64,000 nucleotides of DNA from Streptococcus parauberis NCFD 2020 (GTDB lineage: Bacteria > Bacillota > Bacilli > Lactobacillales > Streptococcaceae). Each line of letters starts with the position of its first letter. Position 1 is the first letter of the stretch. A model generated the notes under the pieces. The model was not told the DNA's origin. It did not search any database and saw only the letters and a list, made by a program, of their open reading frames with translations. Positions 30,518 to 39,646 of this stretch are shown piece after piece. The stretch spans positions 1,954,501 to 2,018,500 of the forward strand of contig NZ_AEUT02000001.1 in NCBI RefSeq assembly GCF_000187935.1, written 5' to 3'. The translations under genes were made by a program, and so were the position numbers.

Positions 30518-30639
30518 GAGTTACCATTGATAAAATCAATGATAACTCTAACATCCATGACCTCGCTGATTAGTGAATGTTTTCCTTTTTGTAAAAAAGG
30601 ATTATATAAAAATAAGTTGAGTATACTCGACTTTTTTTA
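30518..30639 (+). ncRNA. Candidate structured small RNA, about 122 bases
   Basis: Starts 6-7 bases after a consensus promoter. Hairpin 1 (30518-30548): GAGTTA with TAACTC, and inside ATTGAT with ATCAAT. A middle segment (30549-30583) can pair AACAT with ATGTT. Hairpin 3 is CCTTTTT with AAAAAGG (30584-30600). The end is a stem AAGTTGAGT/ACTCGACTT (30614-30633) plus TTTTTTT, a Rho-independent terminator. No ORF with a ribosome site is present. I cannot match it to a known family; it has a stretch UUUUCCUUUUU that could base-pair with ribosome binding sites. Confidence 0.7.
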
Positions 30640-30692
30640 CTAACTAAAATTTTTAATATTTAAGTCAATATAACAGATAACGCAGCTAAAAA

Positions 30693-30701
30693 TGGTATAA
30701 T
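30693..30701 (+). promoter_or_regulatory. Extended -10 of the M16 peptidase operon
   Basis: TGG-TATAAT with no clear -35; it lies 34 bases before the first M16 gene. Confidence 0.55.
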
Positions 30702-30734
30702 TTAGAGAAACATATATTTATATAAGGATGTACT

Positions 30735-31979
30735 ATGAAAATTGTTGAAGGAGTTCAACTTCACTTTATTAAAACGAAGCAATTTAAATCGAATCATATC
30801 ACATTTAGATTTTCTGGTGATTTAAATCAGAAAACAGTAGCTAAACGTGTTCTAGTTGCTCAAATGTTAGCAACAGCAAATGAAGAATACCCTACAGCAA
30901 AAGCATTTAGGGAAAAACTAGCTCAATTATATGGTGCGAGTTTATCCACTACTGTTTCTAATAAAGGGCAAGTACACATAGTTGATATTGATGTAAGTTT
31001 TATTCAAGATAAATATGCTTTCAATGGGGAAAGTGTTCTTGATGAGATTATTCAATTTTTGAGGGGAATCCTATTTTCTCCTCTTCTTTCTGTTGCGCAA
31101 TATCAACCTAAGGTATTTGAAATTGAAAAAGCAAACTTAATTACATATTTAGAGACTGATAAAGAAGACTCGTTTTATTATAGTTCTTTAAAAGCTAAAG
31201 AAATATTTTTTAGTGATGAAAATCTTCAAATTTCAAAATATGGTACGGTTGATCTTGTTGAAAAAGAAACAGCCTACACAAGCTATCAAGAATTTCATCA
31301 TATGTTGATGGAAGATTTGATTGACATTTATTTGGTTGGTGATTTCGAAGAGTACCGAGTTGTCCAACAATTACATCAATATCCATTTGTTGATAGAGAA
31401 AAGTTTTTGATATTCAATTATAAACAAGATTATGTCAATATTGTAAAAGATAAAAAAGAAGTAAAAGATGTCAATCAGTCAATTTTAGAAATGGTTTATC
31501 ATTTTAATGTTGATTTTGGAACAAAGGACCATTATGCATTAATCGTTCTTAATGGTTTATTGGGTTCTTTTTCCCATTCTCGGTTATTTACCAAAATTCG
31601 TGAGGAAGAAGGCATTGCTTACAGTATTGGGAGTAGAATGGACATATATACTGGATATTTAGATATATTTGCTGGAATTGATAATAATGACCGTAAAAAG
31701 ACTTTACAGCTCATTATCAAAGAAATGAATGACATAAAAATGGGCAGATTTCCAAGTAGTTTAATTAAAAAAACAAAATCAATGATCATAAACACTGTAA
31801 ATCAATCACAAGATAATTGTAAAGCAATGATTGACAGGTTGTATATTGTCGACTATGTTAATGAAAATTACCATTTAACTGAATGGCTTGACACTATTGA
31901 CAAAGTAACGAAACGAGATATTGTCAAGGCGGCAAACTTATTGAAATTACAAGCACTTTACTTCTTGGAGGGAAAATAA
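30735..31979 (+). CDS. M16-family peptidase-like protein, non-catalytic partner (YfmF/YmfF type)
   Basis: A 414-residue protein with the M16 two-lobe fold and segment FREKLAQLYGASLST in the expected place but without the HxxEH zinc motif. The next gene overlaps it by one base (stop/start TAATG) and carries the motif, so the pair probably forms a heterodimer in the manner of other M16 pairs (one active, one structural subunit). The substrate is unknown; B. subtilis has the pair as ymfF/ymfH. Confidence 0.85.
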   Translation: MKIVEGVQLHFIKTKQFKSNHITFRFSGDLNQKTVAKRVLVAQMLATANEEYPTAKAFREKLAQLYGASLSTTVSNKGQVHIVDIDVSFIQDKYAFNGESVLDEIIQFLRGILFSPLLSVAQYQPKVFEIEKANLITYLETDKEDSFYYSSLKAKEIFFSDENLQISKYGTVDLVEKETAYTSYQEFHHMLMEDLIDIYLVGDFEEYRVVQQLHQYPFVDREKFLIFNYKQDYVNIVKDKKEVKDVNQSILEMVYHFNVDFGTKDHYALIVLNGLLGSFSHSRLFTKIREEEGIAYSIGSRMDIYTGYLDIFAGIDNNDRKKTLQLIIKEMNDIKMGRFPSSLIKKTKSMIINTVNQSQDNCKAMIDRLYIVDYVNENYHLTEWLDTIDKVTKRDIVKAANLLKLQALYFLEGK

Positions 31980-33259
31980 TGACTCCATTAACAAAAATTT
32001 CTTTTAATAAATTTGATGAAGAAATTCATTATTCTCGTCTAAAAAATGGTTTAGATATTTTTATAATACCTAAGTCAGGATTTAAAGAAAAAACAGCTAT
32101 GTTGACAGTTGATTTTGGTTCGATTGACAAAAAGTTTACAGAAAGAAATCGTCTATGGGATAACCCTGAAGGCATAGCCCACTTTCTTGAACATAAACTT
32201 TTCGAAGATGATTTAGGACAAGATGCTTCACTTAAATTTACAGAATTAGGTTCTGATGTAAATGCCTTTACAACTTTTGACAAAACATCTTATTACTTTT
32301 CAACATCAGAAAATTTTGTGGAAAGTTTAATATTGTTACAAGATTTAGTTATGTCATCTAGCTTTACTGAAGATTCGGTCAATAAAGAAAAGAAAATTAT
32401 TGGACAAGAAATTGATATGTATGCTGATGATGCAGACTATCAAGCTTATATTGGAATATTACAGAATCTGTTTGCAGATACAAGTCTAGCTGATGATATT
32501 GCTGGTAGTAAGGGCTCAATCAATCAAATTACTCCAAAAATACTAAAGCGTAATTATAGTTATTTTTATAAACCCAACAACATGAGTTTAATTATTGTTG
32601 GTGATGTCGACATAGGTGAAACTTTTACAGTTATTGAAAAGTATCAAAAAAAATACCGTGCTCGTAAGCAAGTTGAAAGAATTGATGACATTTCATACAA
32701 TCCCGTAGTTAAATCTAGTTCAAAAAGCATGGAAGTCACAAATTCTAAATTAGTAGTTGGATACAGAGGGCAAAAGATTAAGAATGATATTTCTTTATTA
32801 AAAATCAAAATTGCTTTACGACTTGCTATGTCAATGTTATTAGGTTGGACATCAAGAACATATCAATCTTGGTATGAACAAGGAAAGATTGATGATTCCT
32901 TTGATATTGAAATTGAAATTAATTCCAACTTCTCTTTTGTTCTTATAAGTTTAGATACAAATCAACCAATTGGGATGTCAAGTGAAATCAGAAAAAAAAT
33001 CAAAAACTGTAGCAATTCTGATGATTTTAACCAAGAACATTTTTCTATTTTAAAAAGAGAAATGTATGGAGATTTTTTACAAAGTTTGGATAATGTGGAA
33101 CAGGTTGCTAGTCAATTCAATCTATTTCTAACTGATCAAGATACTTACTATGATATTCCCGATATTCTAGAAAAAATTCAGTTAGTAGAAGTTTTATCTA
33201 TTGCGGATAACTTTTTTAAACAAGCTGAAGAATCAGATTTTACTGTCTTTCCAAAATAG
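31979..33259 (+). CDS. M16-family zinc peptidase, catalytic subunit (YmfH type)
   Basis: A 426-residue protein. The zinc motif HFLEH (in GIAHFLEHKLFE, about residue 62) and a downstream Glu region EKKIIGQEIDMYADD fit the inverted HxxEH family M16. It overlaps the upstream partner by one base. Together they should degrade small peptides in the cytoplasm; the B. subtilis homologues are not well understood. The neighbours RodZ-like and pgsA are conserved with this pair in streptococci. Confidence 0.88.
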   Translation: MTPLTKISFNKFDEEIHYSRLKNGLDIFIIPKSGFKEKTAMLTVDFGSIDKKFTERNRLWDNPEGIAHFLEHKLFEDDLGQDASLKFTELGSDVNAFTTFDKTSYYFSTSENFVESLILLQDLVMSSSFTEDSVNKEKKIIGQEIDMYADDADYQAYIGILQNLFADTSLADDIAGSKGSINQITPKILKRNYSYFYKPNNMSLIIVGDVDIGETFTVIEKYQKKYRARKQVERIDDISYNPVVKSSSKSMEVTNSKLVVGYRGQKIKNDISLLKIKIALRLAMSMLLGWTSRTYQSWYEQGKIDDSFDIEIEINSNFSFVLISLDTNQPIGMSSEIRKKIKNCSNSDDFNQEHFSILKREMYGDFLQSLDNVEQVASQFNLFLTDQDTYYDIPDILEKIQLVEVLSIADNFFKQAEESDFTVFPK

Positions 33260-33308
33260 TTAAAAGTTTGCTATAATTGATTTATTACATTAAATTCGAG
33301 GTACCTGT

Positions 33309-34286
33309 ATGAGAGATAAAAGTCTTGGTGAGATTTTACGTGAATCCCGCATAGAGAAGAATATTACATTAGATTATATTGAAACTAAAAGTGGTATATC
33401 TTCGCATTATTTATTAGCAATGGAATTAGATCAATATAAAATTATTCCAGAGCATAAGATTGATCAGTTTTTGAAACAATATGGCGAGATTGTTGGTTTA
33501 GAATTTCATTATTTGAAAAATAAATATAATCAACAAATGTCTACAAAAATGGAAAATAAAAATCCAAGTGTAACTCAAATTGTTGAAAATAAATTAAGTC
33601 ATCGTGTTGAAGATAAAGTTAATTTTTCAAGACAAGCTAAATCATTCGATGAAGAAGAAAAGAATACTTCAACTAAAAAAAATACTCAAGCTAATTTTTT
33701 AGTTGATAATTCGAAAGATGAAGATGATGAGTTTTATTTTGAAAGTTCGAGACATAGTCGTCTGAGTCATAATGAAAAAAGATCAAAATCTATTTTCATC
33801 ATTGTCTTATTAACCTTTATTGCTCTATTAATTTTTGTCTTTATGTTTTTTGCTGTTTGGAAACAGATGAACAAAGAAAATAAAGCAAAAGAAGTCCAAA
33901 CAAGTCAAGTTAACAAAACAACTTCTAAAAGTAAGACAAATACTTCAAGTAGCAGTCAGCCAAAAACAGAAATTACAAGTCAAGGACAAGATAATTATTT
34001 AGAAGCAACTGTTAAAAAGGCAAATGAATCGGTTGATGTGACCATCACTTTAACGGATGCTGAAAGTGCTTGGATTTCTCTTACAAATTCAGATATTGGC
34101 GAAGCTGGGACTACACTAACTAAAGAAACCCCAACTTACACGGCAACACTTGATAAAGATGTAAGCGAAGCATTATTAACGCTAGGAATAACCAAAGGCT
34201 TATCTGTTTCTATCGATGGGGAACCACTTGATTTAAGTCCTATCACTGTTACAGATACAAGTTATATCACTTTGAAATTTCAATAG
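33309..34286 (+). CDS. RodZ-like helix-turn-helix membrane protein
   Basis: A 325-residue bitopic protein. An N-terminal HTH_25 domain (about 5-70, LGEILRESRIEKNITLDYIE), an acidic and lysine-rich linker, one membrane helix (about 163-187), and an extracytoplasmic C-terminal DUF4115 domain (about 230-325) make the RodZ plan. Streptococcal homologues take part in cell elongation. A TATAAT (33272-33277) lies 32 bases upstream, so it may have its own promoter. It is followed by pgsA, the usual partner. Confidence 0.85.
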   Translation: MRDKSLGEILRESRIEKNITLDYIETKSGISSHYLLAMELDQYKIIPEHKIDQFLKQYGEIVGLEFHYLKNKYNQQMSTKMENKNPSVTQIVENKLSHRVEDKVNFSRQAKSFDEEEKNTSTKKNTQANFLVDNSKDEDDEFYFESSRHSRLSHNEKRSKSIFIIVLLTFIALLIFVFMFFAVWKQMNKENKAKEVQTSQVNKTTSKSKTNTSSSSQPKTEITSQGQDNYLEATVKKANESVDVTITLTDAESAWISLTNSDIGEAGTTLTKETPTYTATLDKDVSEALLTLGITKGLSVSIDGEPLDLSPITVTDTSYITLKFQ

Positions 34287-34298
34287 TAAGGAATAAAA

Positions 34299-34841
34299 AT
34301 GACAAAAAAAGAAAATATACCAAATTTATTAACCCTAATTAGAATTATCATGATTCCAATTTTCTTGCTTATTACAAGTTTATCGCAGTCTTTAACATGG
34401 CACATTGTTGCTGCAGTTATTTTTGCTATAGCCAGTTTGACAGACTACTTGGATGGTTATTTAGCTAGAAAGTGGGAAGTAGTTACTAATTTTGGTAAAT
34501 TTGCCGATCCTTTAGCAGATAAAATGCTTGTTATGAGTGCTTTCATTATGTTAGTCGGTGCAGAATTAGCACCAGCGTGGATTGTTGCAATCATTATCTG
34601 TCGTGAATTAGCAGTGACAGGTTTACGCTTGCTTCTAGTTGAATCTGGTGGTACAGTTCTTGCTGCTGCTATGCCTGGAAAAATCAAGACCATGTCACAA
34701 ATGTTCTCTATCATTTTTCTTTTCTGTCATTTAACGCTTATTGGCAATATTCTATTATATATCGCCTTATTCTTTACGATTTATTCAGGATATGACTACT
34801 TTAAAGGAGCTGGTTTCTTATTCAAAGACACCTTTAAGTAA
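34299..34841 (+). CDS. pgsA: CDP-diacylglycerol--glycerol-3-phosphate 3-phosphatidyltransferase
   Basis: Makes phosphatidylglycerol phosphate for membrane lipids. The CDP-alcohol phosphotransferase motif D-G-x2-A-R-x8-G-x3-D-x3-D is seen with Asp49, Asp52, Gly53, Ala56, Arg57, Gly66, Asp70 and Asp74. There are several predicted helices and 180 residues in total. It is 12 bases after the RodZ-like gene, with AAGGAATAAAAATG. Confidence 0.95.
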   Translation: MTKKENIPNLLTLIRIIMIPIFLLITSLSQSLTWHIVAAVIFAIASLTDYLDGYLARKWEVVTNFGKFADPLADKMLVMSAFIMLVGAELAPAWIVAIIICRELAVTGLRLLLVESGGTVLAAAMPGKIKTMSQMFSIIFLFCHLTLIGNILLYIALFFTIYSGYDYFKGAGFLFKDTFK

Positions 34842-34843
34842 TC

Positions 34844-35683
34844 ATGACAAATATTATTGAAGTATCACATATTAAATTTAAATACCATGAGGAACAGGAA
34901 TATTACACTTTAAATGATATTTCGTTTCACGTGAAACGTGGAGAATGGTTATCTATTATTGGACATAATGGTTCAGGTAAATCAACTTCTGTCAGACTTT
35001 TAAATGGTATTTTAGAAGCTGAATCTGGTACAATTGTGGTTGACGGTGACCTACTATCTGAAAAAAACGTTTGGGAAATTCGTCAAAAGATTGGAATGGT
35101 CTTTCAAAATCCTGATAATCAATTTGTTGGAGCTACTGTCGAAGACGATGTCGCCTTTGGTCTAGAGAATAAGGGTGTCAATCATGCTGAGATGGTTGTT
35201 AGGGTTCAAGAAGCATTAGATTTAGTAGGCATGAGTCAGTTTAAAGACCGTGAGCCTGCTCGCTTATCTGGTGGACAAAAACAAAGAGTTGCCATAGCGG
35301 GAGCTGTTGCTCTAAGGCCAATGATAATTGTCTTAGATGAAGCAACTAGTATGTTGGATCCAAAAGGTCGTCTAGAACTCATTAAAACAATCCAATCAAT
35401 TAGACATGAATATGATCTTACTGTAATTTCGATTACGCATGATTTAGATGAAGTTGCTTTGAGTGATAGAGTATTGGTTATGAAAAATGGTCAGATTGAG
35501 TCCAGTTCAAGTCCAGAGGAATTATTTTCTCGTGGTGAAGATTTATTGAATTTAGGACTTGATGTTCCATTTTCAAATTCTGTAATTAAATTATTAAAAG
35601 AAGAAAATTATCCCATTGAAGGCGATTATCTTTCAGAAAAGGAATTAGAAAATCAGTTATGGCAATTAATTTCCAAAATGTAA
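34844..35683 (+). CDS. ecfA1: Energy-coupling factor transporter ATPase EcfA1
   Basis: One of two ATPases of the shared ECF vitamin-uptake module. Walker A GHNGSGKS (40-47), signature [14 protein letters not shown] (about 143) and [10 protein letters not shown] (about 164) are all intact; 279 residues. It starts 3 bases after pgsA and overlaps ecfA2 by 25 bases. A parS palindrome is embedded near codons 27-32 (34923-34938). Substrate specificity depends on separate S components. Confidence 0.95.
   Translation: MTNIIEVSHIKFKYHEEQEYYTLNDISFHVKRGEWLSIIGHNGSGKSTSVRLLNGILEAESGTIVVDGDLLSEKNVWEIRQKIGMVFQNPDNQFVGATVEDDVAFGLENKGVNHAEMVVRVQEALDLVGMSQFKDREPARLSGGQKQRVAIAGAVALRPMIIVLDEATSMLDPKGRLELIKTIQSIRHEYDLTVISITHDLDEVALSDRVLVMKNGQIESSSSPEELFSRGEDLLNLGLDVPFSNSVIKLLKEENYPIEGDYLSEKELENQLWQLISKM
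34923..34938. other. parS: parS site inside ecfA1
   Basis: CGTTTCACGTGAAACG has the perfect 14-base core GTTTCACGTGAAAC; only the outer bases differ from the TGTTTCACGTGAAACA consensus. 17.9 kb right of oriC. Confidence 0.85.
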
Positions 35684-36501
35684 GCTATACTTACCAGGAA
35701 GGGACACCATTTGAAGGGCGTGCTCTTTTTGACGTTAACCTTGAGATAACTGATGGTTCTTATACTGCTTTTATTGGTCATACTGGATCTGGAAAATCAA
35801 CAATAATGCAATTGTTAAATGGTTTATTAGTTCCAAGTAGAGGAACAGTAATTGTAGATGGTCAAGAAATTACACATCAATCCAAAAATAAAGATATCAA
35901 AATGGTTAGAAAGCATGTAGGTTTAGTATTTCAATTTCCAGAAAGTCAACTTTTTGAAGAAACTGTTCTGAAGGATGTAGCGTTTGGACCTCAAAATTTT
36001 GGAGTATCTAAAGAGGAAGCTGAACAACTCGCGCGTGAAAAACTAACAATGGTTGGTATTTCAGAAGAATTATTTGAAAAAAATCCATTTGAACTATCGG
36101 GGGGGCAAATGAGACGAGTTGCCATTGCTGGTATCCTAGCCATGGAGCCTAAAGTGTTAGTCTTAGATGAACCAACAGCAGGGTTAGACCCTAAAGGAAG
36201 ACGTGAATTAATGTCACTCTTTAAAAAACTTCATCATTCAGGAATGACAATTGTCTTAGTTACTCATTTAATGGATGATGTGGCAAATTTTGCTGACTTT
36301 GTATATATTTTAGAGTCTGGTAAAATCATTACAAGTGGATTGCCCAAAAATATTTTTCAAGATGTCAAATTACTTGAAGAAAAACAATTAGGTGTTCCAA
36401 AAGTAACAAAATTTGCTCAAAATTTGGTTGAAAAAGGATTAGATTTACCTTATCTACCAATTACTCTAAATGAGTTAAGGGAGGTAATTAATCATGGATA
36501 A
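35659..36501 (+). CDS. ecfA2: Energy-coupling factor transporter ATPase EcfA2
   Basis: Second ATPase of the ECF module. Walker A GHTGSGKS, signature [15 protein letters not shown] and [11 protein letters not shown] are intact; 280 residues. Translation overlaps ecfA1 by 25 bases and ecfT by 8 bases, which suggests coupled synthesis of equal subunits. Confidence 0.95.
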   Translation: MAINFQNVSYTYQEGTPFEGRALFDVNLEITDGSYTAFIGHTGSGKSTIMQLLNGLLVPSRGTVIVDGQEITHQSKNKDIKMVRKHVGLVFQFPESQLFEETVLKDVAFGPQNFGVSKEEAEQLAREKLTMVGISEELFEKNPFELSGGQMRRVAIAGILAMEPKVLVLDEPTAGLDPKGRRELMSLFKKLHHSGMTIVLVTHLMDDVANFADFVYILESGKIITSGLPKNIFQDVKLLEEKQLGVPKVTKFAQNLVEKGLDLPYLPITLNELREVINHG

Positions 36502-37300
36502 ACTAATTCTTGGACGCTATATTCCTGGAGATTCAATCATTCATCGATTAGATCCTCGTAGCAAATTATTGGCTATGATTGTTTACATCATTATTATTTT
36601 TTGGGCTAATAATCTAGTGACAAATCTGACTATGCTAACTTTTACATTAGCAATTGTCTTCCTTTCAAAAATCAACTTTTCATTTTTTTTAAATGGTGTG
36701 AAACCAATGATTGGAATCATTCTATTTACGACACTATTTCAAATGTTTTTTACTCAATCCGGAAATGTATTGGCTCAATTTTGGATTATTAAGATAACAG
36801 ATTTTGGTTTAAGCCAAGCCTTATTAATCTTCATGAGATTTGTGTTGATTATTTTCTTTTCAACCCTACTAACTTTAACTACTACTCCACTCAGTTTATC
36901 TGATGCCGTTGAGTCTCTTTTGAAACCATTTGAGCCTCTCAAAATTCCAGCACATGAAATTGGACTAATGTTGTCCCTTAGCTTACGTTTTGTTCCAACC
37001 TTAATGGATGATACCACTCGCATTATGAACGCCCAAAAGGCTAGAGGGGTTGATTTTGGGGAAGGGAATCTTCTGCAAAAAGTAAAATCGATTATACCAA
37101 TTTTGATTCCTTTGTTTGCATCAAGCTTTAAAAGAGCTGACGCTTTAGCCATAGCAATGGAATCTCGTGGTTATCGAGGTGGTGACGGCAGAACTAAATT
37201 CCGTCTTTTGAAGTGGAAAACAATGGATACAATTGCAATATTATTAGTTCTCATCCTAGGTATAGTGTTATTTTTGTTAAAAAATCCAGATATCAACTAG
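36494..37300 (+). CDS. ecfT: Energy-coupling factor transporter transmembrane protein EcfT
   Basis: Membrane scaffold joining the two ATPases to substrate-binding S components. Five or six helices and the two conserved coupling motifs AQKARG (about 177) and ESRGYRG (about 223); 268 residues. Last gene of the pgsA-ecfA1-ecfA2-ecfT group. No convincing terminator was seen after it. Confidence 0.94.
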   Translation: MDKLILGRYIPGDSIIHRLDPRSKLLAMIVYIIIIFWANNLVTNLTMLTFTLAIVFLSKINFSFFLNGVKPMIGIILFTTLFQMFFTQSGNVLAQFWIIKITDFGLSQALLIFMRFVLIIFFSTLLTLTTTPLSLSDAVESLLKPFEPLKIPAHEIGLMLSLSLRFVPTLMDDTTRIMNAQKARGVDFGEGNLLQKVKSIIPILIPLFASSFKRADALAIAMESRGYRGGDGRTKFRLLKWKTMDTIAILLVLILGIVLFLLKNPDIN

Positions 37301-37373
37301 ATATAGACTAATAATTTCAGAATTTCTTATAAAATAAAATATCTCTGTAACATTTTTAATATAACTTATATAT

Positions 37374-37399
37374 TTAGGTAATATACTTAGGTTAATATG
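37374..37399 (+). repeat. Direct repeat in the leader of the Apf-like gene
   Basis: TTAGGTAATAT (37374-37384) and TTAGGTTAATAT (37388-37399), period 14 bases, 27 bases before the ATG. It may be a regulator site; a TGTAAC half of a WalR-type box lies at 37346-37351 but has no proper second half. Confidence 0.4.
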
Positions 37400-37425
37400 T
37401 TAGTTAGAGAAAAAGAGGTATTTTT

Positions 37426-38061
37426 ATGTATAGAATTAAAAATTTGAAAAAAAGTTATGTTAGTTTTGGGGTTCTAGCATTTGCAATTGGATTGTTAGCT
37501 TTAGTATTTACATTTTCAAGTAAAAATGTAGATACTGAATCATTTGCTAAAAAATCTGAAACAAAAGTCGTGAAAAAAGTTACTAAATCAAAAGTTGAAA
37601 AGTCATCATCTTCTTCTGAAAAAAAGAAACCTGAAGCAAGTTCAAGTCAAACAGAACAATCTTCTTCAATTGAAGTCACTGCTGCAACTCCAGCAGAGGT
37701 AGCACCAGCTACTGAAGAAACTGTTCCAGCTGAACAAGTTCAAGCTGCACCTGCTGCTCAAGCTACACAAGTACAACAATACGCTTCTACTCCAGCTTAC
37801 CCATCAAACGGTAACACAGCTGGTGTTGTTGGAAGTCAAGCAGCAGCTCAAATGGCAGCAGCAACTGGTGTCCCACAAGCAACATGGGAAACAATCATTG
37901 CACGTGAATCTAATGGTAATCCAAATGTAGCAAATGCATCTGGTGCATCAGGACTATTCCAAACAATGCCAGGTTGGGGTTCGACAGCAACAGTACAAGA
38001 TCAAGTTAATTCAGCAATTAAAGCATACAATACCCAAGGGATGTCTGCTTGGGGTTATTAA
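37426..38061 (+). CDS. Apf/IsaA-like secreted transglycosylase-type wall protein
   Basis: A 211-residue exported protein. After a signal anchor (about 15-33) comes a low-complexity Ser/Lys then Ala/Pro/Gln-rich linker (about 45-125), ending in a compact domain [20 protein letters not shown] then [11 protein letters not shown], ending in MSAWGY. This is the aggregation-promoting factor type end seen in lactobacilli and streptococci, with the Glu (in ARES) of transglycosylases. Likely wall-remodelling; the low-complexity linker has repeated PAA-type units. Confidence 0.85.
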   Translation: MYRIKNLKKSYVSFGVLAFAIGLLALVFTFSSKNVDTESFAKKSETKVVKKVTKSKVEKSSSSSEKKKPEASSSQTEQSSSIEVTAATPAEVAPATEETVPAEQVQAAPAAQATQVQQYASTPAYPSNGNTAGVVGSQAAAQMAAATGVPQATWETIIARESNGNPNVANASGASGLFQTMPGWGSTATVQDQVNSAIKAYNTQGMSAWGY

Positions 38062-38063
38062 TC

Positions 38064-38101
38064 AAAAAAGAAAAGAGCTTTTATTAGCTCTTTTCTTTTT
38101 T
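38064..38101. terminator. Bidirectional terminator between the Apf-like gene and the HAD gene
   Basis: AAAAAAGAAAAGAGCT pairs with AGCTCTTTTCTTTTTT around a 6-base loop; 16-base stem and T-rich ends on both strands. Confidence 0.9.
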
Positions 38102-38105
38102 GTCT

Positions 38106-38738
38106 TTATTTTGATAATAGCTTAATTATTTCTTTGGGTGTATCAGCAATTAAGTTAGCACCATTTAATAGTAAGTCTTCTTTGCTACCAAAACCCCAAG
38201 TAACACCTAGAGTATCTATACCCGCACCTTTACCACCTATCATATCAAACTTTGTATCTCCGATAATGATAGCTTGATCTAAGGAAATATTATTTTCTTT
38301 TAAACAGGCCTTGATAACATCTACTTTTAGGAAACGGTTTTTCTCAGAACCATAAACTACTTTAAAAGAAGAATAGATGTCTAATTCTTTTAACATAACT
38401 TCTGCCATGGGTTGGTGTTTACTAGTTGTAACATACAAATCATAATTTAAATTAATCAGTTCATTTAATAAATCTTTGATACCCTTGTAAAGGTGAACTT
38501 GATAAACACCATTCGTTTTATAATAAGCTCTAAAATGATTAATAGCTTCTTCTACTTCACTAGCTTCTTGAAAATAGTCTAAAAATGTTGTTTCTAATGG
38601 TGGACCGATATAGGTTGACAGTGTAGTAATGTCTGGTGGTGTGATATTTAAGGTTGTAAAAGTATGTGTAAAGGCATTTACAATTCCTTGACTTGAATCT
38701 ACCAATGTTCCGTCTAGATCAAATAATATAGCTGTCAT
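38106..38738 (-). CDS. HAD-superfamily phosphatase (phosphoglycolate phosphatase-like)
   Basis: A 210-residue cytosolic hydrolase. The nucleophile motif DLDGTLVDS is at 7-15, TSKHQP at motif II, and GDTKFDMIGGKGAG at motif IV. The cap domain is alpha-helical as in PGP/PpaX types. Substrate unknown. It follows sdaAA by 24 bases, with a translational-control hairpin in that gap, so it is likely co-transcribed with the serine dehydratase. Confidence 0.88.
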   Translation of the reverse strand: MTAILFDLDGTLVDSSQGIVNAFTHTFTTLNITPPDITTLSTYIGPPLETTFLDYFQEASEVEEAINHFRAYYKTNGVYQVHLYKGIKDLLNELINLNYDLYVTTSKHQPMAEVMLKELDIYSSFKVVYGSEKNRFLKVDVIKACLKENNISLDQAIIIGDTKFDMIGGKGAGIDTLGVTWGFGSKEDLLLNGANLIADTPKEIIKLLSK

Positions 38739-38743
38739 CTTTC

Positions 38744-38776
38744 CTCCAAAAATTTTTGGAGTTTATTCTCCAAAAA
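38744..38776 (-). promoter_or_regulatory. Alternative hairpins in front of the HAD gene
   Basis: On the minus strand: TTTTTGGAG (38768-38776), CTCCAAAAA (38753-38761), TTTTTGGAG (38744-38752). The middle copy can pair with either flank. Pairing with the downstream one covers GGAG, part of the HAD ribosome site; pairing with the upstream one frees it. The upstream copy is the last codons of sdaAA. Confidence 0.6.
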
Positions 38777-39635
38777 TTTGTTTCATATACTTTTGACCTG
38801 TTGGTGTTGCAGCTAAGCCACCTTCTGCTGTTTCTTTAAAAGCAGTAGGTAAAGCAGAGCCAACTTGATACATTGCATCTACAACTTCATCAACTGGAAT
38901 TTGAGACTCAATGCCAGCCAGAGCCATATCTGCAGCTACAATAGCAAAACTTGCGCCAAGAGCATTGCGTTTTACACATGGTACTTCGACTAGACCTGCA
39001 ACAGGATCACATATTAATCCTAACATATTTTTGATAACAAAAGCAATAGCTTGACTTGCTTGATAGGCTGTTCCACCAGCAGCTTTAACTAGTGCAGCCG
39101 CACTCATTGCTGAGGCTGAACCTACTTCTGCTTGACAACCACCCTCAGCTCCTGAAATGGAGGCATTATTACCAATAACCAGACCGAATGCACCAGCAGT
39201 AAATAGGAAATTTAGTTGTTGCTCTTTATTGAGATTTAATTTATCTATGGCTGTCGCCAATACAGCAGGTAAGCAGCCAGCACTTCCTGCGGTTGGTGTT
39301 GCACAAACTAATCCCATTTTAGCATTAAGCTCGTTTACAGCCATAGCATTTCGAACAGCAGTTAAGACTGTTGTATCACCAATAGTTTTCCCCGCTTGAA
39401 TATAGTTATCCATTCGGAGTGCATCCCCACCGGTCAATCCACTAATAGATTTTGATGGCGTCAATCCATTGACAACAGACTCTCTCATGACCTGTAAATT
39501 ACGTTCCATGATACTAACAATATCTTCACGCGAACGGCCAGTCATTTCAATTTCAGTAGCAATCATTAATTCTGCTACATTTCCATAGTGTTGTTCTTCA
39601 GCTTGTTGTACTAACTCTTCTATAGTATAAAACAT
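38763..39635 (-). CDS. sdaAA: L-serine dehydratase alpha subunit (iron-sulfur)
   Basis: Deaminates L-serine to pyruvate with the beta subunit; the catalytic cluster is a 4Fe-4S. The alpha chain has TPTAGSAGCLPA (Cys near 121), GAEGGCQAEVGSASAM (Cys near 168) and CDPVAGLVEVPCVKRNA (Cys near 210 and 221). 290 residues is the usual size. It begins 11 bases after sdaAB. Confidence 0.95.
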   Translation of the reverse strand: MFYTIEELVQQAEEQHYGNVAELMIATEIEMTGRSREDIVSIMERNLQVMRESVVNGLTPSKSISGLTGGDALRMDNYIQAGKTIGDTTVLTAVRNAMAVNELNAKMGLVCATPTAGSAGCLPAVLATAIDKLNLNKEQQLNFLFTAGAFGLVIGNNASISGAEGGCQAEVGSASAMSAAALVKAAGGTAYQASQAIAFVIKNMLGLICDPVAGLVEVPCVKRNALGASFAIVAADMALAGIESQIPVDEVVDAMYQVGSALPTAFKETAEGGLAATPTGQKYMKQIFGE

Positions 39636-39646
39636 AAATTCTCTTT

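Noticed and set aside
30518..30639. tracrRNA, 4.5S RNA or csRNA identity for the ncRNA candidate
   Set aside because: No CRISPR repeat complementarity, no SRP tetraloop pattern, and no CiaR box (TTTAAG repeats) before its promoter.
36775..37152. Minus-strand ORF opposite ecfT
   Set aside because: Shadow frame of a conserved gene, no ribosome site, no family features.
37346..37362. WalR box upstream of the Apf-like gene
   Set aside because: TGTAAC is followed after 5 bases by TAATAT, which does not fit the second half TGTWAH.
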